A stretch of 32,800 bases of DNA from assembly GCA_964621845.1 (NCBI GenBank), contig CAZUOL010000020.1, positions 1 to 32,800 on the forward strand, in the 5' to 3' direction. Origin of the DNA: CAYRKQ01 sp964621845. GTDB taxonomy: Bacteria > Patescibacteriota > Saccharimonadia > Saccharimonadales > UBA7683. A program made the translations under genes and the position numbers. This document shows positions 6,665 through 12,552 of the stretch, in pieces; within the stretch, counting starts at the first letter, position 1, and the number at the start of each line of letters is the position of its first letter. Below the pieces are notes generated by a model, which did no database searches, was not told the DNA's origin, and saw only the letters and a list, made by a program, of their open reading frames with translations.

Positions 6665-7199
6665 GCTGTTACAGTACTCACTTGTGAGTACTTCTGATAA
6701 AGAGTGGCATGAAGGAGTTGTGCGTCGTTCGCCACGGGGAAACCTCTGGGTGGCAAAACTTATAGTACAATCTTCGACCACCGGAAGGATACTTTACCTG
6801 AAGACAAAGCCACGCTTTGAGCACGACAGGGCAAGCAGGCCAGATTTTCCGGGTGGTTATGTGGACGATACAGGTTCACGGCGAGGTCTGGCAGAAGAAC
6901 CCCAAGATACCGCACGTCGAGAAGCAATTGAAGAAACAAAATTTGAAGAAATAACAGCGCCATTGCATCTTCATACACAAGTTGGCGCTCGCTCCACCGG
7001 CGGACTGCCAATTGATATAGAATGGTTTTTATCTCATATTTCTGGGGAGCCAGTGCCAACCTTAAATGATCATGAACATATTGATTCATGGTGGGATCAT
7101 GCTGAGCACGCACCGGCCATATTTGGTGTCTCAGCGTTGGCAGTAGGCATGCAGGCTATTTTGACATTACATGCAAACAGGTTGCGAACCGGAGCTTAA
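6657..7199 (+). CDS. second Nudix hydrolase
   Basis: A 180-residue Nudix-domain protein. The box begins at FPGGYVDD and its helix is ARREAIEETKFEE. The Glu residues needed for metal are present, but the usual Gly after EE-x is replaced by Lys (EETK). A polar loop of about 14 residues (GSRRGLAEEPQDTA) lies between the GG and the helix. The C-terminal part, with WWDHAEHAPAIFG, is unlike the neighbour, so the two are not recent duplicates. The start is uncertain: TTG 6657 overlaps the upstream gene by 8 nt, and GTG 6684 is an in-frame alternative. No SD favours either. Confidence 0.75.
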   Translation: MARLLQYSLVSTSDKEWHEGVVRRSPRGNLWVAKLIVQSSTTGRILYLKTKPRFEHDRASRPDFPGGYVDDTGSRRGLAEEPQDTARREAIEETKFEEITAPLHLHTQVGARSTGGLPIDIEWFLSHISGEPVPTLNDHEHIDSWWDHAEHAPAIFGVSALAVGMQAILTLHANRLRTGA

Positions 7200-7205
7200 G
7201 CGGTA

Positions 7206-7211
7206 TATACT
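7206..7211 (+). promoter_or_regulatory. -10 box TATACT of gap
   Basis: TATACT with TTGCGA (7182-7187) 18 nt upstream. The predicted start near 7218 yields a leader of about 55 nt containing a palindromic repeat copy and AGGAGGT (SD). Confidence 0.5.
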
Positions 7212-7226
7212 ATACACATAAAACTA

Positions 7227-7254
7227 CTGGATCCTGAACCTAGTTCAGGATGAC
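7227..7254 (-). repeat. 28-bp palindromic repeat, copy 2, in gap leader
   Basis: Arms ATCCTGAAC (7231-7239) and GTTCAGGAT (7243-7251) enclose CTA. On the minus strand it matches copy 1 at 24 of 28 positions. The stem T-A pair of copy 1 is a C-G pair here. In the mRNA it would form a hairpin 11 nt before the SD. Confidence 0.75.
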
Positions 7255-7272
7255 AATAAGTCAGGAGGTGGG

Positions 7273-8298
7273 ATGTCAAAGGTGCGAGTGGCGATTAATG
7301 GATTTGGCCGTATTGGGCGTAATGCTTTTAAGATTTTGCATGGGCGCAGTGATGTTGAAGTCGTGGCTATTAATGATCTTACTGATAATAAAACACTGGC
7401 GCATCTGCTCAAGTATGATTCAAATTATCCTGGACACGAGTGGTGCGAAACAATTGAGGCAAATGAACACGGAATTACGGTTGACGGCAAGAAGGTGTTG
7501 GTGTTCGCTGAAAAAGAACCCGCTAGCTTACCGTGGGCGGCACATAATATTGATGTTGTCATTGAATCAACCGGTTTTTTTGTTGACCCAGCTCTTGCCA
7601 AGGCTCACGTTTAGGGCGGTGGTGCAAAGCGCGTCGTGATTTCAGCTCCAGCAAAAGGCGAGGGAGCTGAAACAATTGTACTGGGCGTGAATGACGATAA
7701 AATTGCGGCTATCGGTGATGTCGTGAGTAACGCATCATGCACGACGAACTGTATTACTCCTGTGATGGCGGTGCTTGAATCTGCTTTTGGTATCGAAAAA
7801 GCTATGATGACAACAGTGCATAGTTATACCGCCAGTCAGAAGCTGCAAGATGCGCCGGCGAAAGATCTGAGAGAAGCGCGGGCGGCCGCCGAAAATATTG
7901 TACCTACTTCTACCGGTGCTTCAATTGCGGCAGCACAGGCGCTACCTGTACTTGAGGGTGTGTTTGGGGGCTTGAGCGTGCGCGTGCCGACGCCAGTGGT
8001 TTCGTTGGCAGATTTTGCTGTCGTCACCAAAAAAGAGGTAAGTATCGCAGCCGTGAACGAAGCCTTCAAAAAAGCGGCGAAAGAACCGTACTACCAAGGT
8101 ATTTTAGATGCGACTGAAGAGGAGCTAGTTTCTTCTGACTATATTGGTAATAGCCATTCTGCAATCGTTGATTTGAAGCTGACAAACGTTGTCGGCGGGA
8201 ACCTGGTAAAGGTAGTTGCGTGGTACGATAACGAATGGGGCTATTCTAACCGGCTGGTAGAGCTCACGGTTGATGTTGGTAAGGCGCTGCAAAAATGA
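7273..8298 (+). pseudogene. gap: glyceraldehyde-3-phosphate dehydrogenase, interrupted by in-frame TAG
   Basis: GAPDH oxidises glyceraldehyde-3-phosphate to 1,3-bisphosphoglycerate with NAD(P). The frame has INGFGRIGRNA (nucleotide fold), the catalytic Cys in SNASCTTN (C156), HSYTASQK, the phosphate-binding STGAS, and the C-terminal WYDNEWGYSNR. It has one defect: a TAG at 7612-7614 in the loop between KAHV and GGGAKRVVISAP, where the family commonly has Glu, Gln or Lys. No base is gained or lost, and the two open parts (7273-7614 and an ATG-started 7636-8298) stay in frame. Everything else is conserved, including SD AGGAGGT, so a sequence error, strain heterogeneity or a very recent mutation fits better than old decay. 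If real, the second part alone would lack the NAD-binding domain. Confidence 0.85.
7612..7614 (+). other. in-frame TAG inside gap
   Basis: The single stop codon that splits the GAPDH frame. TAG ends many other genes here (for example trxB, gatB and dnaE), so a general reassignment is ruled out. Confidence 0.85.
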
Positions 8299-8350
8299 GC
8301 ACACCAAATACTGCTTTGGTTTCGTTTCATCTGAGCCGCAATAAGAAGGG

Positions 8351-8379
8351 GGACTCTGAGTCCATCTCAGAATAACGAC
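8351..8379 (-). repeat. palindromic repeat, diverged copy 3, before rpiB
   Basis: Arms ACTCTGAG (8353-8360) and CTCAGAAT (8366-8373) enclose TCCAT, with one mismatched pair. Flanks GTC and TCC (minus strand) match copies 1 and 2, with three extra bases. It abuts the rpiB start codon. Confidence 0.5.
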
Positions 8380-8826
8380 ATGAAGATATACGCAGGATCT
8401 GATCATGGTGGCTTCGATTTAAAGCAGATGCTGGTCCATTATCTCGACAAAAAACGTGGCTATGATGTCGAAGATGTCGGCGATACTGCACCTGACCCAC
8501 AAGATGATTACCCGCAGTTTGCTCAAAAAGCTTGCCATAAACTGCTTACCAGCGAAGACGACGAACCGCGCGCCATTTTAATATGTCGTGGGGGTCAGGG
8601 TATGAGTATGGCAGCCAACCGATTCAAGGGGATAAGAGCTGCAGTGTGCTGGGATCATGAATCAGCACGTAAGGCACGCGAAGATAATGATAGTAATGTA
8701 CTTTGTTTGCCAGCTGATCAGCTTTCAGTGCAAGAAGTGAAAGATATTGTTGAAACATGGCTTGAAACACCTTTTTCTCGAGCTGCTCGTCATTCGCGCC
8801 GGATTCAAGAGCTCGATCAGTTCTAG
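8380..8826 (+). CDS. rpiB: ribose-5-phosphate isomerase B (RpiB/LacAB family)
   Basis: A 148-residue enzyme interconverting ribose-5-phosphate and ribulose-5-phosphate. SDHGG (residues 7-11) and VEDVGD mark the N-terminal half. The active-site Cys (C69) is followed by RGGQGMSMAANR, where CGTGIGMSIAANK is typical, and REDNDSNVLCL replaces the usual ARxHNxANVL. The scaffold is unmistakable, but the substrate loops are altered; another aldose phosphate cannot be excluded. It lies between gap and an epimerase gene. ATG 8380 directly follows the repeat copy and no SD is visible. Confidence 0.88.
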   Translation: MKIYAGSDHGGFDLKQMLVHYLDKKRGYDVEDVGDTAPDPQDDYPQFAQKACHKLLTSEDDEPRAILICRGGQGMSMAANRFKGIRAAVCWDHESARKAREDNDSNVLCLPADQLSVQEVKDIVETWLETPFSRAARHSRRIQELDQF

Positions 8827-8830
8827 GTGG

Positions 8831-8836
8831 TACAAT
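8831..8836 (+). promoter_or_regulatory. -10 box TACAAT of rpe-like gene (leaderless)
   Basis: TACAAT ends 6 nt before ATG 8843, just after the rpiB stop, suggesting an internal promoter and a leaderless transcript. Confidence 0.5.
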
Positions 8837-8842
8837 AGCAGT

Positions 8843-9475
8843 ATGGCGATCATTGTACCCACTATTACAGCGGAAAACCCGCATCAATTTCGTGAACAAG
8901 TTGAACGATTACAGCGTTTTACGGGGCATGTGCATCTCGACCTTATGGACGGCATATTCACCAAAAACACAGGTATAAATTTAGAACAGCTCTGGCTGCC
9001 AGAAGACATCACCTGCGATGTACATGCGATGTATCAAAATCCAGAACAGGTATTAGAGGAAGTAAAAAAGTTGAGCGTTCGTACTTTTATTGTGCCGGCA
9101 GAAAGCGAGTGCGATTTCAAGCATTTCGCCGAAGTACTACAGAAAGCAAAGATGCAGTTTGGCGTTGCGCTTCTTGCTGAAACGCCTGTTGAAAGTGCCA
9201 AAGAGGCAATCGAACAGGCAGATCACGTGTTAATCTTTAGCGGTAACCTTGGTCATCAGGGTGGCTCAATGGCAGATCTTAATCTACTGGATAAGATTTC
9301 AGGCATTAAAACCATCAACCCTACGGCTGAAATTGGCTGGGATGGTGGCGTAAATATAGAGAATGTAAAAAGAATTGCCGAAGCGGGCGTTGAAATTATT
9401 AATGTCGGTTCTGCAATCCACTTCGCGGATAATCCTGAACGGACCTATCAAGAGCTAAAGCAGACCATTTTTTAG
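8843..9475 (+). CDS. rpe: ribulose-phosphate 3-epimerase family protein
   Basis: A 210-residue TIM-barrel enzyme that would interconvert ribulose-5-phosphate and xylulose-5-phosphate. Family positions are visible: HLDLMDG (H31, D33), the metal-ligand His in CDVHAM, the phosphate loop GNLGHQGG (usually NPGFGGQ), the catalytic Asp in GWDGGVN and the closing VGSAIH. Metal and catalytic residues appear intact although loops differ from textbook enzymes (DGIF for DGHF). The frame extends upstream into rpiB, but ATG 8843 is chosen because of the -10 box and the family N-terminus. Transketolase genes follow. Confidence 0.82.
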   Translation: MAIIVPTITAENPHQFREQVERLQRFTGHVHLDLMDGIFTKNTGINLEQLWLPEDITCDVHAMYQNPEQVLEEVKKLSVRTFIVPAESECDFKHFAEVLQKAKMQFGVALLAETPVESAKEAIEQADHVLIFSGNLGHQGGSMADLNLLDKISGIKTINPTAEIGWDGGVNIENVKRIAEAGVEIINVGSAIHFADNPERTYQELKQTIF

Positions 9476-9478
9476 TGC

Positions 9479-9484
9479 TATAAT
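9479..9484 (+). promoter_or_regulatory. -10 box TATAAT upstream of transketolase genes
   Basis: TATAAT ends 9 nt before ATG 9494, the start of a 25-codon ORF, and about 90 nt before the transketolase start. Confidence 0.5.
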
Positions 9485-9493
9485 CATAAGCAT

Positions 9494-9571
9494 TATGGGT
9501 CGCGTTAGAAACATACGATTTGAGAGCACTGGGTCGAAATCTAAATCTTTCTTGAACGGAAAGGATTTCTA
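9494..9571 (+). CDS. possible 25-residue leader ORF before transketolase
   Basis: An ATG placed like the leaderless starts elsewhere in the window opens 25 codons rich in Arg, Lys and Ser (MGRVRNIRFES...), ending in TAA 5 nt before the transketolase ATG. The end of the ORF overlaps the SD-like GGAAAGGA, so its translation could control or couple transketolase translation. It could also be chance; no homology can be judged. Confidence 0.3.
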
Positions 9572-9576
9572 ACCGG

Positions 9577-10431
9577 ATGGGTAAGCTTACCGTTAAGCAG
9601 CTCGATCAGATTGCCAATGATATCAGAAAGGATATTATTAAGATGCTCGAGCATGCTGGCAGCGGCCATTCAGCAGGGCCTCTAGATTTAGCAGATATTT
9701 TTACAGCCCTGTATTTCGATATATTAAAACATGACCCCAAAAATCCAAGTTGGGAAGAGCGTGACATGTTAGTACTGAGTAATGGGCACTGTGCTCCCGT
9801 GCTCTATACTGCACTTGCACACGCTGGTTACTTTCCTAAAAAAGAACTTATGACGTTACGCCAGTTTGGTACACGCCTACAAGGACACCCGGAGCGAGAA
9901 CGACTGCCTGGTGTTGAAACAACCAGCGGCCCCCTGGGTGAAGGGTTAGGTCAGGCAATTGGTATGGCACTTGGCATGCGATTGAACGACGAGCACCATC
10001 GATGGGTATATTGCGTAATGGGAGATGGCGAACTAGATGAGGGCATCATCTGGGAATCAGCTATGCTAGCTGGAAAATATAAGCTGCACAATCTCATCGG
10101 CATTGTTGATCGTAACAACATTCAGATTGATGGAAACACTGAGGATGTGATGCCGCTTGAAGATCTCAAAGCAAAATGGGAGAGCTTTGGCTGGCACGTT
10201 ATTGAGGTAGATGGCCACAATATCGAAAGCGTTATAGATGCCGCATCTATGGCGCGAGCCATTGTAGAAAAACCAAGTGTTATCATCGCACATACTATTC
10301 CTGGCAAAGGGGTGCCGTTTATGGAATACGATTTTCACTGGCACGGTGCACCGCCAAATTCAGAGCAAGCCAAACAGGCACTTCATAAACTACGTACCCT
10401 GGATGGAAAAATAAGAGGCGAACATGAGTAG
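9577..10431 (+). CDS. tktA: transketolase, N-terminal (thiamine diphosphate-binding) subunit
   Basis: A 284-residue protein matching only the N-terminal half of classical transketolase. It contains the thiamine-diphosphate binding fold: GSGHSAGPLDLADIF near the start, LSNGHCAPVLY, the stretch with TSGPLGEGLGQAIGMALG, and the metal-binding GDGELDEGIIWE...NNIQIDG. HTIPGKGVPFME closes the domain. Combined with the next subunit it transfers two-carbon ketol units between sugar phosphates. Splitting into two genes is known from archaea and several bacterial groups. An SD-like GGAAAGGA lies about 13 nt before ATG 9577. Confidence 0.93.
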   Translation: MGKLTVKQLDQIANDIRKDIIKMLEHAGSGHSAGPLDLADIFTALYFDILKHDPKNPSWEERDMLVLSNGHCAPVLYTALAHAGYFPKKELMTLRQFGTRLQGHPERERLPGVETTSGPLGEGLGQAIGMALGMRLNDEHHRWVYCVMGDGELDEGIIWESAMLAGKYKLHNLIGIVDRNNIQIDGNTEDVMPLEDLKAKWESFGWHVIEVDGHNIESVIDAASMARAIVEKPSVIIAHTIPGKGVPFMEYDFHWHGAPPNSEQAKQALHKLRTLDGKIRGEHE

Positions 10432-10534
10432 CGTCCATAGTTCAAATCACAAGAGCACTTTCATCCAATCGGAAGGTGTTTGCCTACTATCGCGATCTGA
10501 AGCAGCTCACTTGCCGGGGGAAATAAACGAATGA
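10424..10534 (+). CDS. possible 36-residue ORF bridging the two transketolase genes
   Basis: This frame fills the gap between the two transketolase subunit genes. Its ATG lies in ATGAGTAG, overlapping the upstream stop by 8 nt, and its TGA lies in ATGA, overlapping the downstream ATG by 4 nt. GAGG upstream could serve as SD. The predicted peptide is polar, with one Cys and no hydrophobic segment. The geometry is what translational coupling looks like. However, a 36-codon run open by chance is not rare, so coding status is unproven. Confidence 0.35.
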   Translation: MSSVHSSNHKSTFIQSEGVCLLSRSEAAHLPGEINE

Positions 10535-11496
10535 ACATGCATCTTTCGGCGCATATTGGCGATAAAGATATTGAGCAAGAACCTATAAGAAAAGGGTTTG
10601 GGCGAGGCCTGAAGGTAGCGGGCGAGGCTAATGATAAGGTAGTGGCACTCTGTGCTGATTTAACTGAATCTACGCAGATGAGCTTGTTTAAAGAGGCCTA
10701 CCCAAAGCGATTTATTGAAGTCGGCATCGCCGAGCAAAACCTTATTGCGGTTTCGTCTGGTCTGGCTGCAGTCGGGTATATTCCGTTTTCAAGCTCGTAT
10801 GCTGCCTTTAGCCCCGGCAGAAGCTGGGAGCAAATTAAAACCACAGCAGCACTGAATAATATGCCTGTAAAAATAATTGGTTCGCACGCTGGGGTGTACA
10901 CTGGCGCTGATGGTGCAACACACCAGATGCTGGAGGACATTGCTTTGATGCGGGTGCTACCCAATATGGTGGTGATCGCACCAGGTGACAGCAAGGAGGC
11001 TGAGAAGGCGACAGTTGCCATGAGTGAAGATAGTAGGCCTAATTATTTGCGTCTCACTCGAGAAGCAACACCGGTATTTACCACAGACGCGACGCCATTT
11101 GAAATCGGGAAGGCCTATATATATCGTGTAGGCACTGATGTGACAATTGTGGCAACAGGTACGATGACGTACCAGGCACTTTTAGCAGCTCAAAGTCTTG
11201 AAAAAGATGGTATTTCAGCAGAAGTTGTTCACTGCCCAACTATAAAGCCGCTCGATGAGGAAACCATTCTGAAAAGTGTGCGCAAAACTGGCAGGGTAGT
11301 AACGGCAGAAGAAGCCCAGGTGTCAGGTGGTCTAGGTGGTGCTGTAGCAGAACTGCTGAGCGAAACGCATCCTGCTCTTCTGAGGCGCATTGGAGTGAAG
11401 GATCGTTTTGGTGAAAGTGGTAAGCCCGATGAGTTGTTGCGCCATCTCGGTCTCACTCATACGCACATAGTACTTGCCGCCCACGAACTTATTTGA
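10531..11496 (+). CDS. tktB: transketolase, C-terminal (pyrimidine-binding and C-domain) subunit
   Basis: A 321-residue partner of the preceding protein. It holds the pyrimidine-binding domain with the conserved Glu in EVGIAEQNLIAVSSGLA, the GSHAGVYTGADGATHQ loop, and the C-terminal domain (DVTIVATGTMTYQALLAA, EEAQVSGGLGGAVAELL, GVKDRFGESG). It resembles the C-subunit of split transketolases and the DXS/pyruvate-dehydrogenase-beta fold. GGGGGA lies 8 nt before ATG 10531. The gene probably forms an operon with the N-subunit; an in-frame small ORF links them. Confidence 0.93.
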   Translation: MNMHLSAHIGDKDIEQEPIRKGFGRGLKVAGEANDKVVALCADLTESTQMSLFKEAYPKRFIEVGIAEQNLIAVSSGLAAVGYIPFSSSYAAFSPGRSWEQIKTTAALNNMPVKIIGSHAGVYTGADGATHQMLEDIALMRVLPNMVVIAPGDSKEAEKATVAMSEDSRPNYLRLTREATPVFTTDATPFEIGKAYIYRVGTDVTIVATGTMTYQALLAAQSLEKDGISAEVVHCPTIKPLDEETILKSVRKTGRVVTAEEAQVSGGLGGAVAELLSETHPALLRRIGVKDRFGESGKPDELLRHLGLTHTHIVLAAHELI

Positions 11497-11521
11497 GTTC
11501 AATAAGCATAACGGGTATTAT
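11493..11521 (+). promoter_or_regulatory. promoter of fba (leaderless)
   Basis: TTGAGT (11493-11498), 17-nt spacer, TATTAT (11516-11521), then 8 nt to ATG 11530. The -35 box overlaps the transketolase stop codon. Confidence 0.6.
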
Positions 11522-11529
11522 TGTTAGCA

Positions 11530-12441
11530 ATGGGACTAAGCATTAAAGAAATACGAGAAAACTGCATACGGGCGCGGCATTTAATGCAACGTTCCCGCCA
11601 ACAACATTTTGCGGTCGGTGCTTTTAATATTGATAACCAAGAAACTTTGATTGCAGTAGCAAGGGCAGCTCAAAAAAAGAACTCACCTGTTATGGTTGAG
11701 GTCAGCCACGGTGAGGTAGAGGCGATTGGCCTTGAAAACATTCGGGACATGGTTGATAACTACATCGCTGAGTACGGGGTAGAGATGTACATCAACCTTG
11801 ACCATTCGCCCACTGTTGAGGATGCAAAGCGTGGTATTGATGCGGGATTTGAGTTTATCCACATCGACATTTCGCAGGCTCGCCACGATGCTTCGGAAGA
11901 AGATATTATGAAAGAGACGTGTGAAGTAGTCGAGTATGCAAAGCATACAGGCGCTTTAGTTGAAAGCGAGCCTCATTACTTTGGGGGAAGCTCCAATGTG
12001 CATGATGAGAAGATTAATTACGATGAGATTAAAAAAACCTTTTCAACGCCGCAAGGCGCAAAAGCGTTTGTGGCTGCGACAGGAATAGATACATTTGCAG
12101 CTGCAATCGGTAATTTGCATGGTAAATACCCCGTTCCAAAGCAGCTTGATTTAGTACTGCTGAAGCAAATACGCGAGGCGCTCAGTTGTAATATCAGCTT
12201 ACATGGTGGCTCTGGTACACCACTCCATTATTTTGAAGAAGCTGCCAAAATTGGTGTGAGCAAGATTAATATCAATTCAGATATGCGCTATGCTTTCAGA
12301 ACAGCTCTTGAAGCAGCACTAAAAAAAGATCCAGATGAGTTCGCAGTGGTAAAGCTGATGGACGACGTCAAAGAAGCTGTTCAAAAGGTCGTAGAAGAAA
12401 AAATTGATGCTTTCGGCTCAGCCGATAAAGCCGTACTGTAG
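11530..12441 (+). CDS. fba: fructose-bisphosphate aldolase, class II
   Basis: A 303-residue zinc aldolase that cleaves fructose-1,6-bisphosphate to dihydroxyacetone phosphate and glyceraldehyde-3-phosphate. The family can also use sedoheptulose-1,7-bisphosphate. NLDHS (catalytic D94, zinc ligand H95), ESEPHYFGGSS, GNLHGKYP (H197) and SLHGGSG (H225) give the metal and phosphate sites. GVSKININSDMRYAF is the C-terminal phosphate loop. A TTG at 11521 would add three residues, but the -10 box ending at 11521 favours ATG 11530. Together with gap and the pentose-phosphate genes upstream it closes the route to triose phosphates. Confidence 0.93.
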   Translation: MGLSIKEIRENCIRARHLMQRSRQQHFAVGAFNIDNQETLIAVARAAQKKNSPVMVEVSHGEVEAIGLENIRDMVDNYIAEYGVEMYINLDHSPTVEDAKRGIDAGFEFIHIDISQARHDASEEDIMKETCEVVEYAKHTGALVESEPHYFGGSSNVHDEKINYDEIKKTFSTPQGAKAFVAATGIDTFAAAIGNLHGKYPVPKQLDLVLLKQIREALSCNISLHGGSGTPLHYFEEAAKIGVSKININSDMRYAFRTALEAALKKDPDEFAVVKLMDDVKEAVQKVVEEKIDAFGSADKAVL

Positions 12442-12522
12442 TGTAAATATTCTAATTGCGTTGTTCTCCGTGCTTTCAATATGCCGTAGCATAAGTAGTT
12501 TGTGTGCCATCCGAGCATAGAG

Positions 12523-12528
12523 TATAAT
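12523..12528 (+). promoter_or_regulatory. -10 box TATAAT of ATPase operon
   Basis: TATAAT with a TTTGTG-like -35 around 12499. The predicted start near 12535 leaves about 18 nt before ATG 12553. No SD is visible in that leader. Confidence 0.5.
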
Positions 12529-12552
12529 CATGACAAAACACCCACACTGATT

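Noticed and set aside
6760..7113. 117-codon minus-strand frame
   Set aside because: Antisense to the second Nudix gene, with no recognisable motif or promoter.
7612..7614. TAG as a reassigned sense codon
   Set aside because: TAG is the normal terminator of many genes here (def upstream neighbour, trxB, gatB, dnaE, yraN); only GAPDH and the damaged ABC segment have internal TAG.
8296..8298. Alternative code with TGA as glycine, as in Gracilibacteria/Absconditabacteria
   Set aside because: TGA ends gap, gatA, rnhB and the ATPase gene, in each case at the expected protein end.
7636..8298. Second half of GAPDH as a separate gene
   Set aside because: It continues in the same frame as 7273-7614 and lacks a complete NAD-binding domain; one interrupted gene is the simpler reading.
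10436..10455. tRNA T-arm-like TTCAAATC
   Set aside because: No acceptor, D or anticodon stem can be drawn around it; no tRNA is present.
12530..12550. Six-codon leader ORF before the ATPase
   Set aside because: Its ATG is only 1 nt after the -10 box, so it probably is not in the transcript.
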